Position numbers and translations under genes: made by a program. Under the pieces are notes generated by a model that saw nothing but the letters and a program-made list of their open reading frames with translations, ran no database searches and was not told the DNA's origin. A DNA stretch of 8,585 nt from Bacillota bacterium (lineage in GTDB: Bacteria; Bacillota; Sulfobacillia; JAJZYS01; JAJYTV01), in contig JAKAPV010000124.1 of assembly GCA_021806845.1 (NCBI GenBank), positions 1 to 8,585 on the forward strand. The letters run 5' to 3'. Position 1 is the first letter of the stretch. Every line of letters starts with the position of its first letter. Of this stretch, positions 1 to 6,591 are shown one piece after another.

Positions 1-755
1 TGCAGGCCCGTGTTGCCCTCCGCGCACTCGCTGGCGACGCCCGGGCCGATGATCTCGGCGAGGCCGTATACGTCGAGCGCCGTGATCCCGAGCTCCCGCT
101 CGATCTCGTCGCACATCTGCTGCGACCACGCCTCGGCGCCGAAGATGCCCACCCGCAGGTTCAGATCCTCCTTCGCCACTCCCATCTGCTTCATGACCTC
201 GGAGATGTGCTGGGCGTAGGAAGGTGTGCAGGTGAGCACCGTTGCCTGCAGCTCGCGCAGCATCGTCACCTGTCGCTGCGTCTGGCCGCCGGAGATGGGC
301 AGAACGGTCACGCCCGCCTCGAGCGCGGCGTAGTGGAATCCGAGCCCGCCGGTGAACAGCCCGTAGCCGTAGGCGTTATGCACGAGGTCGCCGCGGCGCA
401 CGCCAGCGCGCAGCAGGACGCGCTTCATCGCCGTGCGCCAGAGCTGCAGGTCGTTCGCCGTGTAGCCTGTGACGATGGCGGAACCGGTCGTACCCGAAGA
501 CGCGTGGAGCTCCATGATGTCCTTGAGCGGCACGCCCAAGGCGCTCTGGTAGGCCTGGGAGCGGAGGTCCGCCTTGTTCGTCGTCGGTACCTGCACGATG
601 TCGTCGATGGTGCGGATCTTGTCGGCGTCGACGTCCTTGAGGCGCTCCTGGTAGAACGGCATGGTCCGCTTCACGCGGCGCACCGTCTCGCGGAAGAGTT
701 CGATGCTCCGGTCCTCTAGCTCGCTTCGCGAAATCTTCTCAGCGTCCCAGTCCAT
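1..755 (-). CDS. paaK: Phenylacetate-CoA ligase family enzyme (partial, 3' end off the left edge)
   Basis: This encodes the first 251 residues of an adenylate-forming acyl/aryl-CoA ligase, roughly the N-terminal 55-60% of a family protein of about 430 residues. Such enzymes activate a carboxylic acid with ATP and then form its CoA thioester in the cytoplasm. The start is the ATG at 755-753 (MDWDAEKISR), with a GGGAGA ribosome binding site about 7 nt upstream. Visible motifs are the phosphate-binding loop SSGTTGSA (about residues 86-93), a GIFGAEAWS segment (about 204-212) and YGLAEIIGPG (about 230-239), all typical of PaaK-type ligases. The gene follows the leuD-like gene after 22 bp and appears to be the sixth gene of the same operon. 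The neighbouring Mo enzyme belongs to a family acting on CoA thioesters, which fits a ligase that makes its substrate. The true acid substrate cannot be read from this fragment: phenylacetate, a hydroxybenzoate or another acid are all possible. Confidence 0.9.
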   Translation of the reverse strand, partial: MDWDAEKISRSELEDRSIELFRETVRRVKRTMPFYQERLKDVDADKIRTIDDIVQVPTTNKADLRSQAYQSALGVPLKDIMELHASSGTTGSAIVTGYTANDLQLWRTAMKRVLLRAGVRRGDLVHNAYGYGLFTGGLGFHYAALEAGVTVLPISGGQTQRQVTMLRELQATVLTCTPSYAQHISEVMKQMGVAKEDLNLRVGIFGAEAWSQQMCDEIERELGITALDVYGLAEIIGPGVASECAEGNTGL

Positions 756-777
756 CCTCGTCTCTCCCTTCACCAAC

Positions 778-1299
778 TCACTCCGCCGCGGGCGCGTGCC
801 CCTGCGCGATCGCGCGCAGCATCGGGACGATGCCCCCGTTCGAGAGCACCGTCAGCATCTCGGACGGGATCCGCTCGGCGGCCAGGGCCGTGCCGTCGGA
901 AAGGACCACGGCTCCAGAAACCACGTCCACCGCGATCTCCTCCGCGTCGCGCACGCGCTGGCGCACGCCCGCACAGGTCAACACGGGCAGGCCGATGGCG
1001 ATGGCGTTGCGCGCGAAGATCCTGGAGAACGATTCCGCCACCACCGCCGCCACGCCGAGGTCCTTGAGGTGCTGTGGCGCGGACTCGCGGCTCGAGCCGC
1101 AGCCGAAGTTGCGGCCCGCGACGACCAGGTCGCCGCTCTGCACCTGCGGGGCGAAGTCGGGGCGGACCGCCTCCAGCACGTGCCGAAGGCGTTCTTGGTT
1201 CGGCGCGTGCACATACGGTCCGGGCGACAGCAGGTCGGTGGAGATGTTGTCGCCGAGGAGCCACGCCTTGCCGCGCAGGGTTGGGAACTGGACACTCAT
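778..1299 (-). CDS. leuD: Aconitase-family hydro-lyase, small subunit (3-isopropylmalate/homoaconitate dehydratase type)
   Basis: This 173-residue protein is the swivel-domain subunit that pairs with the adjacent large subunit to form an active hydro-lyase. It shows the domain hallmark GCGSSRE (residues 66-72), preceded by VVAGRNF and followed by SFSRIFARNAIAIGLP, as in archaeal-type LeuD/HacB. The start is the ATG at 1299-1297, with an excellent AAGGAGG ribosome binding site. Its ATG overlaps the TGA of the large-subunit gene (ATGA), implying translational coupling. The substrate-recognition loop after GDNISTD reads PGPYVHA (residues 26-32). Homoaconitases usually have YLRT there and isopropylmalate isomerases YLVY or YLVM, so this subunit matches neither. 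The symbol leuD is used only as a family label. The operon position, between Mo-hydroxylase genes and a CoA ligase, suggests a catabolic rather than a leucine-biosynthetic job. Dimethylmaleate-hydratase-like activity is one precedent for this family in catabolism. Confidence 0.9.
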   Translation of the reverse strand: MSVQFPTLRGKAWLLGDNISTDLLSPGPYVHAPNQERLRHVLEAVRPDFAPQVQSGDLVVAGRNFGCGSSRESAPQHLKDLGVAAVVAESFSRIFARNAIAIGLPVLTCAGVRQRVRDAEEIAVDVVSGAVVLSDGTALAAERIPSEMLTVLSNGGIVPMLRAIAQGHAPAAE

Positions 1300-2528
1300 C
1301 TTGACACCTCCTTCGCGGCAAGCTCCCGGAGCAGAACGCGGGGGTCTGCGATCTCCCCGGCAATCGCGGTGGCGGCGGCCGTCAGCGGCGAGGCCAGGTA
1401 GATCTCCGCGTCCGGGCTGCCCATGCGTCCCTGGAAGTTGCGGTTGTGGGTGCCGAGACAGCGCTCGCCAGGTGCGAGCAGTCCCATGTGGCCGCCGAAG
1501 CACGGCCCGCAGCCGGGGCCCTCGACGATCGCGCCGGCGGCCGAGAGTGCCTCGAGGATCCCCTCGCTGGCCGCCTGCCGGTAGATCTCGCGCGACGCGG
1601 GCACGACGATCAGGCGCACCCCCGGCGCGACACGCCTGCCGGCAAGCAGCGACGCCGCGTCCCTGAGGTCCTGCAGGCGCCCGTTGGTGCACGAACCGAT
1701 GAACACCTGGTCGATCCGCGTCCCCGCAGCCTCCGCGACCGGCCGCACGTTCTCCACGTGGTGCGGGATCGCGACCATCGGCTGCAAGGTCGCGAGATCG
1801 ACGGTGTAGCGGGCGACGTAGGATGCTTCCTGCGGCTCCTGCGCGCCCGGGGGAAAGACGGCGAACTTCGCGCCCATCTCGACGCCCATGTTGCAGACGG
1901 TCAGGCGGTTAGAGATCGTCAGCGAGGCGGCCCCGGGGCCGCGAAACTCGAGCGAGCGCGCCTGCGCGACGTCCGAACCGACAATCTGCATCAGGGCGAG
2001 GATCAGGTCCTTGCCGGAGGTGCCCTCGGCAAAGCCGCCCTCGAGGCGGATCAGCACGCTCTCCGGCACCTTGAACCAGAGCGTCCCGGTCGCCAGCGCG
2101 TAGGCCATCTCGGTCGAGCCGATGCCGGTGCTGATCGCGCCGACGCCGCCGTAGGTCGTCGTATGGGAGTCGGTGGCGACGACGAGGTCGCCTTCCTGGA
2201 CGCGCTGCTCCTCGACCATGACCTGGTGGGATACACCGCGCCCCATCTCGTGGAAATGCCGGATGCCGTAGCGGATCGCGAGCTCCCTGGCCTTGCGCTG
2301 GTGTGCGGCGGCCGCGACGGACGGCGGCGGCACCATGTGGTCGAAGACGACGGTGACGCGCTCGGGGTCGTGGAGGCGTGCGATGCCCACCTCGTCCAGG
2401 AGCCCGAGCACGTCCGCTGCGAAGATGTCATGCATCATGAAGCCGTCGAGCCGCGCGACCACGTACTCGCCCGGCTGCACCCTGTCGCGGCCGGACTTCG
2501 CCGCCAGGATCTGCTCTGCCCAGGTCAC
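1296..2528 (-). CDS. leuC: Aconitase-family hydro-lyase, large [4Fe-4S] subunit (3-isopropylmalate/homoaconitate dehydratase type)
   Basis: This 410-residue catalytic subunit of a two-subunit hydro-lyase is close in length to archaeal-type LeuC/HacA. The three cluster ligands are visible: Cys280 in GSCTNGR, and Cys340 and Cys343 in GPGCGPCFGG. Other family motifs are VVFDHMVPPPS (60-70), TDSHTTTYGGVGA (119-131), TVCNMGVEMGAK (210-221) and THNRNFQGRMG (360-370). The likely start is the GTG at 2528-2526. It overlaps the TGA of the hcrB-like gene by 4 bp (GTGA), with GGGAG and GAGG sequences just upstream. The protein should catalyse a reversible dehydration/hydration (isomerisation) of a malate-like acid in the cytoplasm, using a labile, oxygen-sensitive [4Fe-4S] cluster. 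No leucine-biosynthesis neighbour such as leuA or leuB is present here. The pathway role is therefore inferred to be catabolic, and the substrate is unknown. Confidence 0.92.
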   Translation of the reverse strand: MTWAEQILAAKSGRDRVQPGEYVVARLDGFMMHDIFAADVLGLLDEVGIARLHDPERVTVVFDHMVPPPSVAAAAHQRKARELAIRYGIRHFHEMGRGVSHQVMVEEQRVQEGDLVVATDSHTTTYGGVGAISTGIGSTEMAYALATGTLWFKVPESVLIRLEGGFAEGTSGKDLILALMQIVGSDVAQARSLEFRGPGAASLTISNRLTVCNMGVEMGAKFAVFPPGAQEPQEASYVARYTVDLATLQPMVAIPHHVENVRPVAEAAGTRIDQVFIGSCTNGRLQDLRDAASLLAGRRVAPGVRLIVVPASREIYRQAASEGILEALSAAGAIVEGPGCGPCFGGHMGLLAPGERCLGTHNRNFQGRMGSPDAEIYLASPLTAAATAIAGEIADPRVLLRELAAKEVSR

Positions 2529-3514
2529 AGTCCTCGCTCCCTTCGCGCATTCTGGAGATCGCCGAGCGCCCGGGCGACGAGTCCGCGCACGGCGATCTGC
2601 CGTCCGGCGACGTTCAGCTGCCCGTTGTCGTAGGGGTGGACGGCCTTGCGGGCGAGTTCCCCCGCAGCGCGCAGGAGGTCCTCGGACCAGTCCGCCCCGT
2701 CGAGCAGCGCCTCCGCGGCCACCACCCGGACGGGTGCGGGGCCAACGGCGCTCACGAACACCCTCGGCGCGCGCCAGGCGCCCTCGCGCCAGACAGCGGA
2801 GACCGCAGCGTTCGCTTCCGGAAAGTCGATGCTCTCGCGCGCCCGCCACTTGCGGAAGGCTGCCGTGGGAGGGTCCGCAGGCAGATGGATGGCGGCGAGC
2901 AGCTCGCCTTTGGCGAGCGAGATGTGGTGCGCGCCGTCTCCGCTGTAGAAGTCCTCGATCGGCAGGCGCCGCGCCGCGTGTCCCCAGATCTCGAGCTGCG
3001 CGCCGAGCGCCGCGAGCGCCGGGACCGTGTCGCCGGAGAGGATCGCTACGCAGGTACGGCTGGCGGGCGCCGCGTGGCAGACATCGCCGCCGGACTGGTA
3101 GCAGGTCTGCAGCGCGTCGCGCCAGAGCGGCGGCTGGTTGCGGAACCGGCAGCGCGTGGCAAGGCAGACGTTGCCGCCAATCGTCCCCTGCGCTCGCAGT
3201 TCCCAGGACCCGACCGCCCGCGCCGCATCCGCCAGCGCCGGATAGGCGCCGAGGATCAGGGGATGGCGGGCAACCTCCGCGAGCGTCACTGCGGCGCCCA
3301 GGCAGACACTGCCGTCCGCGAGGGCGTCGGTGCGTCGCAGCGCCGGCACGCCGGCGAGGCTGACGAGCGCGTCCCCTGACGCGAGTTCCCAGGACAGCCC
3401 TGGGATCAGGTCGCTCCCGCCCCCAAGCGGCACGGCACCCTCCACGGCGAGCGAGCGCAGCAGTTCTTCCTCGCCTCGAGGGGTGACGACGGCGAGCGGA
3501 CGCAGCGGCATCAT
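2525..3514 (-). CDS. hcrB: FAD/[4Fe-4S] subunit of a 4-hydroxybenzoyl-CoA reductase-type Mo enzyme (beta subunit)
   Basis: This 329-residue protein is the FAD-binding (medium) subunit of a three-subunit xanthine oxidase family enzyme. FAD-binding signatures are GGGSDLIP (31-38) and TIGGN (111-115). What sets it apart from ordinary CoxM/XdhB subunits is an insertion of about 40 residues holding Cys122, Cys138, Cys146 and Cys155. As I recall it, this is the same spacing (C-X15-C-X7-C-X8-C), and even the same numbering, as the ligands of the extra [4Fe-4S] cluster in Thauera 4-hydroxybenzoyl-CoA reductase. That cluster lets the enzyme run as a reductase with low-potential electrons. The ATG at 3514-3512 overlaps the hcrA-like stop as ATGATG, with a GGGAGG ribosome binding site about 7 nt upstream. 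An alternative start is the adjacent ATG at 3511-3509. The gene ends inside the start of the leuC-like gene. Placement in the HCR branch is strong. The exact substrate is inferred. Confidence 0.93.
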   Translation of the reverse strand: MMPLRPLAVVTPRGEEELLRSLAVEGAVPLGGGSDLIPGLSWELASGDALVSLAGVPALRRTDALADGSVCLGAAVTLAEVARHPLILGAYPALADAARAVGSWELRAQGTIGGNVCLATRCRFRNQPPLWRDALQTCYQSGGDVCHAAPASRTCVAILSGDTVPALAALGAQLEIWGHAARRLPIEDFYSGDGAHHISLAKGELLAAIHLPADPPTAAFRKWRARESIDFPEANAAVSAVWREGAWRAPRVFVSAVGPAPVRVVAAEALLDGADWSEDLLRAAGELARKAVHPYDNGQLNVAGRQIAVRGLVARALGDLQNARRERGL

Positions 3515-5811
3515 CGCGCTTCCTCCCTGCGGCGGCGCTCCAGGGCGCGCAGCACCCGGTCCGGCGTCAGCGGCGTCTCGCTCAGGTCGACGCCGATCGC
3601 TTCCCGCACTGCGTTCAGCACGGCGGGGATGACCGGGTTGAGCGGACCCTGCCCGGCCTCCTTGGCTCCCATCGGCCCGTTCGGATCTGGCTCGCCGACG
3701 ACGGCGACCTCGATCTCGGGCACGTCGAGGATCGTGGGGATGCGGTAGCCGAGGAGGTGCGGCCCGCGGTGGCGGCCGTCCGGGTTGAAGGCCTGCGCCT
3801 CCATCAGCGCCTCGCCAAGGCCCATCACGGCACCGCCGCGGATCTGTCCCTCGACGGACTGGGGATTCAGCGGCGTCCCGGGGTCGTGGGCGACGTAGAG
3901 GCGCTTCACCTGCACGCGCCCGTCGAGATCGTCCACCGCGACCTCCGCGACGCAGGCCGAGAAGGAGTAGGCGGGTGACGGCCCGACCCCGGACCCCTTG
4001 TGCCTGCCGCGCGGCGGCGCCGGAGTGTAGCCGCCGGAGGCTGCGAGCGGTCCGAGCTCCGCCTCGGCCCAGCGGACCACTTCCGTCCAGCCCGCACGCT
4101 GGCCGCCGCCGTCCACGCAGAAGTCCTCGCCGTCGCGCGCAACGGCCTCGGCCGGCACCTCCCAGTGGTGCGCCGCGGCCTCCGTGAGCAGGGAGAGCAT
4201 GTGCTGGGCGGCAGCCAGCAGCGCGTTGCCCGCCATCATCGTCACGCGGCTCGAGTACGAGCCGAGATCGACCGGGGTGGTCGCGGTGTCCTGCGTCGTG
4301 AGCTGCACGCGCTCCAGGCAGACGCCGAGCGCCTTCGCGGCCAGGACGGCGAGCACCGTGTTCGCCCCCTGCCCGATGTCGGTAAGACCGCAGGCCACGT
4401 GCACGCCCCCGTCCCGGTTGACGGCGATGCGCACGCCGCTGTGCGGCAGGGGATTCCAGTAGATCGGCAGGCCGGCGCCGCTCAGGTAGCTCGAGCAGGC
4501 GAATCCGAGCCCCTGCCCGTACGGAAGCCGGCCCCGGCGCTCTTTCCAGGAGGACATCCGTTCGACCGCGTCGAGGCAGGCGGCCAGGCCGGAGGTCGTG
4601 ATGTCGAGCTGGTTGACCGTTACCGAGTAAGCGGGCTGCAGGTTCTTGCGCCGCAGCTCGATCGGGTCGAGCCCGAGATCGCGCGCCACGCGGTCCATGT
4701 GCACTTCGAGGAGCGCCCGCGGCTGGGTCGTGCCGTGGCCGCGCTTCGGACCGCAGGGCGGCTTCGTGGTGTACCACCGCTCCCCGTGGAAGCGGTACGC
4801 CCCCATCCGGTAGGTCGTCGGCTGCAGCGCTCCCGTGTAGTAGGTGCTGGCGATGCCGTACGAACCGTAGGCCCCGCCGTCGAGAACGCTCTCGAACGAC
4901 ATCGCCTGGATGCGGCTCTCGGCGTCGAAGCCCGTCTCGACCTTCATCGCCACGGGGTGGCGGCCGCGGTGCGTGTAGAAGACGTCCTCGCGGCTCAGCG
5001 TGATCCGCACAGGGCGCCCGCAGCGGCGCGAGAGCAGCGCGGCGGCGACCTCGTGCGGGAAGAGCTCGCTCTTTCCGCCGAAGCCGCCGCCGAGCGTCGG
5101 CACCATCACGCGCACCAGATGCTCCGGCACGCCGAGCGCCTTGGCGAGGGACCGCTGGACGTAATGCGGCACCTGCGTCGCGCTCTGCACCACGATCTGG
5201 CCGTTCGGCTGCCAGAAGGCTGTGACGGCGTGCGGCTCGAGCGCAACGTGGTTGTTGCCCTGGTAGAAGAGCCGGTCCTCGCGCCGGTAGCTGGCCGTTT
5301 GCAGTCCTGTCGCGACGTCGCCGAACTCGAGATCGACCGCCTTGTGCAAGTTGCCGGTCTCGCTTTCCTCGCGCACCTGCGGCAGGGACTTCTCGGGCGC
5401 CCCGGCCTTCAGGACCGGCGAGAGGGCCTCGTACTCCACCCTGACCGCGCGTGCCGCGGCGTATGCCTGGCGGAAACTCTCGGCGGCGATCGCCGCGACC
5501 GGCTCGCCGAGGTATGTGACTTTGTCCACGGCCAGCGCATGCTCGTCCTGGTTGGACGGCATGATCCCGTACGGCGCGCTGCTGCCGGGACCCTCGATCG
5601 CCGCGAGCACGCCGGGCATCGACCTGGCGGCCGCGAGATCCACGCCGAGGATCCGGGCGTGGGCCTGGGGGCTGCGCACAAGGCACCCGTAGGCCATGTT
5701 CGGCCACTCGATGTCGTCGGCGTAGAGCGCCTGCCCCGTCACCTTCGCCCAGCTTTCGATGCGGTTGGGCACGGCCTGCGCCGTCTGCCGCGCAGACGCC
5801 TCAAGCTTCAT
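3511..5811 (-). CDS. hcrA: Molybdopterin catalytic subunit of a 4-hydroxybenzoyl-CoA reductase-type enzyme (alpha subunit)
   Basis: This 766-residue Mo-cofactor subunit has nearly the length of known HcrA proteins (about 769). Family features in order are GQALYADDI (26-34), VTYLGEPVA (98-106), VALEPHAVTAFW (189-200), TLGGGFGGKS (239-248), KPPCGPKRGHGTTQPR (350-365), DIGQG (478-482) and DLGSYSSRVTMMAGNA (515-530). The segments around RGHGT and GSYSSR resemble HcrA more than xanthine or CO dehydrogenases. In HCR enzymes this subunit removes a phenolic OH from an aryl-CoA, while relatives hydroxylate rings. The expected active-site Glu in AKEAGEG is a Gln here (GAKEAGQG, Gln721, codon CAG at 3651-3649). 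The start ATG at 5811-5809 has an AAGGAGG ribosome binding site with 7-nt spacing and overlaps the hcrC-like gene by 11 bp. No signal peptide is seen, so it is probably cytoplasmic. Substrate and direction remain inferred. Confidence 0.93.
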   Translation of the reverse strand: MKLEASARQTAQAVPNRIESWAKVTGQALYADDIEWPNMAYGCLVRSPQAHARILGVDLAAARSMPGVLAAIEGPGSSAPYGIMPSNQDEHALAVDKVTYLGEPVAAIAAESFRQAYAAARAVRVEYEALSPVLKAGAPEKSLPQVREESETGNLHKAVDLEFGDVATGLQTASYRREDRLFYQGNNHVALEPHAVTAFWQPNGQIVVQSATQVPHYVQRSLAKALGVPEHLVRVMVPTLGGGFGGKSELFPHEVAAALLSRRCGRPVRITLSREDVFYTHRGRHPVAMKVETGFDAESRIQAMSFESVLDGGAYGSYGIASTYYTGALQPTTYRMGAYRFHGERWYTTKPPCGPKRGHGTTQPRALLEVHMDRVARDLGLDPIELRRKNLQPAYSVTVNQLDITTSGLAACLDAVERMSSWKERRGRLPYGQGLGFACSSYLSGAGLPIYWNPLPHSGVRIAVNRDGGVHVACGLTDIGQGANTVLAVLAAKALGVCLERVQLTTQDTATTPVDLGSYSSRVTMMAGNALLAAAQHMLSLLTEAAAHHWEVPAEAVARDGEDFCVDGGGQRAGWTEVVRWAEAELGPLAASGGYTPAPPRGRHKGSGVGPSPAYSFSACVAEVAVDDLDGRVQVKRLYVAHDPGTPLNPQSVEGQIRGGAVMGLGEALMEAQAFNPDGRHRGPHLLGYRIPTILDVPEIEVAVVGEPDPNGPMGAKEAGQGPLNPVIPAVLNAVREAIGVDLSETPLTPDRVLRALERRRREEAR

Positions 5812-6307
5812 CGAGCATCCTCCTTCCCGCGGCCTGCACCGCGCGGATGATCTGCTCATAGCCCGTACACCGGCACAGGTGCCCCGACAGCGCCTCCTGG
5901 ATCTGCGCGCGTGAGGGGGAGGGTGTGTCGCGCAAGAGCGCTGCACCGCCCATCACCATGCCAGGTGTGCAGAAGCCGCACTGCACGGCGCCCTGCTCGG
6001 CAAAGGCGGCCTGCAGCGGATGGAGCTCAGCCGCATCCGCTGCGTGCTGCTTGCCCCACCAGCCGGCCAGGCCCTCGATCGTCACGATCTCGCAGTCCTG
6101 CACCGTCTTCGCGAGCGTGACGCAGGCGAGCCGGGGGACCCCGTCGACCCATAGCGTGCAGCTGCCGCAGCTGCCCGCGGCGCACCCGTCCTTGGTACCG
6201 TGCAGGTGCAGCCGGTCGCGCACGACCTCGAGGAGCGTCATCTCGTCCGCCGCCACGAGCTGCTGCGGCCGTCCGTTGACGATCAGGCGAAGGACCGATT
6301 CCGGCAT
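5801..6307 (-). CDS. hcrC: [2Fe-2S] subunit of a 4-hydroxybenzoyl-CoA reductase-type Mo enzyme (gamma subunit)
   Basis: This 168-residue small subunit carries two [2Fe-2S] clusters that pass electrons between the FAD/[4Fe-4S] subunit and the Mo site. The plant-type ferredoxin ligands are Cys42, Cys47, Cys50 and Cys62 (GCAAGSCGSC). The helical-domain ligands are Cys110, Cys113, Cys145 and Cys147 (QCGFCTPGMV and GHLCRCTGY), giving C-X2-C-X31-C-X-C. Length and motif order match HcrC/CoxS/XdhC-type small subunits. I chose the ATG at 6307-6305 (MPESVLRLIVNG). It has a GAGGTGAG ribosome binding site at good spacing and begins right at the ferredoxin fold. An in-frame ATG at 6415 would add 36 residues with no family counterpart. 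It is the first gene of the minus-strand operon, so its upstream region should hold the operon promoter. No molybdenum cofactor maturation gene follows within the window. Confidence 0.94.
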   Translation of the reverse strand: MPESVLRLIVNGRPQQLVAADEMTLLEVVRDRLHLHGTKDGCAAGSCGSCTLWVDGVPRLACVTLAKTVQDCEIVTIEGLAGWWGKQHAADAAELHPLQAAFAEQGAVQCGFCTPGMVMGGAALLRDTPSPSRAQIQEALSGHLCRCTGYEQIIRAVQAAGRRMLDEA

Positions 6308-6337
6308 GGCGCTCACCTCAGCCCGCAGGCTTGCGGA

Positions 6338-6349
6338 AGATCTGTGACA
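6338..6349 (-). promoter_or_regulatory. Candidate operator TGTCACAGATCT upstream of the Mo-enzyme operon
   Basis: Read on the minus strand, this site is TGTCACAGATCT and lies 31-42 bp before the hcrC-like start codon. Almost the same sequence, with one extra A (TGTCACAAGATCT), occurs on the plus strand at 7137-7149 upstream of the PAS-LuxR gene. Two near-copies in front of a regulator and a catabolic operon suggest a shared binding site. This is a pattern seen by eye with no experimental support, and the binding protein is unknown. Confidence 0.35.
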
Positions 6350-6381
6350 GAAACTTGAGTTGTATAACTGATTCTTGTCAC
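6344..6381. repeat. Inverted repeat GTGACA-N26-TGTCAC
   Basis: Two perfect 6-bp arms, GTGACA at 6344-6349 and TGTCAC at 6376-6381, face each other. Their centres are 32 bp apart, close to three helical turns. They flank the AT-rich stretch that could contain the -10 box of the minus-strand operon. The left arm is part of the TGTCACAGATCT site. The arrangement would suit a dimeric regulator binding twice on one face of the DNA, but arms this short can arise by chance. Confidence 0.3.
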
Positions 6382-6507
6382 GGGCCGAGCCGTTAGCCAG
6401 AATCACTTGCGTCATATGGATTGGGCCGTTTGCTTCACAGCGATCGCATGACGGGGGCTGTCATCTCCGCCGCCAAGCGCCGCAGCGTCCCTCTTTAAGG
6501 AAGAGAG

Positions 6508-6547
6508 CTGATGCATCCGCCCTACCGCGTTGACGCAGTTGCATCAG
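6508..6547. repeat. Inverted repeat CTGATGCA-N24-TGCATCAG
   Basis: Perfect 8-bp arms lie at 6508-6515 and 6540-6547, upstream of the hemerythrin gene. Their centre spacing is 32 bp. The TTGACG hexamer at 6530-6535 falls between the arms, so a protein bound here could control a plus-strand promoter. As RNA it could form a weak hairpin. The function is unknown. Confidence 0.35.
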
Positions 6548-6577
6548 GTACGGGGCCAAAACACCTGCTACGGTGCA

Positions 6578-6591
6578 ATCGAACGTTCGAT
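6578..6591. promoter_or_regulatory. 14-bp perfect palindrome ATCGAACGTTCGAT (candidate operator)
   Basis: This is a perfect 14-bp palindrome that ends 28 bp before the hemerythrin start codon. Its core, CGAACGTTCG, resembles operators bound by TetR-family repressors of CoA-ester and aromatic-acid genes, such as PaaR-type or fatty-acid regulators. That resemblance is from memory and not a search. Its position, where it could block transcription or early elongation, fits repression. No TetR gene is in the window, so the regulator would have to be encoded elsewhere. Confidence 0.45.

Noticed and set aside
778..2528. Leucine-biosynthesis isomerase (LeuCD in its usual role)
   Set aside because: There are no leuA or leuB neighbours, the genes are translationally coupled to a Mo-enzyme operon, and the specificity loop is atypical. 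The family call is kept and the biosynthetic role is set aside as less likely.
1446..2633. A plus-strand open frame of about 395 codons opposite the leuC-like gene
   Set aside because: It has no recognisable domain and overlaps completely with a conserved aconitase-family gene. It is treated as a compositional shadow.
4000..5850. A plus-strand open frame of over 600 codons opposite the hcrA-like gene
   Set aside because: It is antisense to a fully motif-supported catalytic subunit. Its translation is rich in Arg, Ala, His and Val without recognisable domains, a usual by-product of GC-rich third positions.
2525..6307. CO dehydrogenase (CoxSML) or xanthine dehydrogenase
   Set aside because: The FAD subunit carries the HCR-type four-cysteine insertion, and the large subunit has HcrA-like CGPKRGHG and GSYSSR segments instead of the Cox active-site loop or the usual xanthine dehydrogenase VGEPP motif.
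6308..6415. In-frame extension of the hcrC-like gene to an ATG at 6415 (36 extra residues)
   Set aside because: The extra residues have no family counterpart, the region is full of regulatory repeats, and the ATG at 6307 has a good ribosome binding site and fits the family length.
6343..6440. CRP/FNR-type sites built from the TGTGA and TCACA words
   Set aside because: The half-sites are not at the N6 (CRP) or FNR spacing; only a longer-spaced inverted repeat is present.
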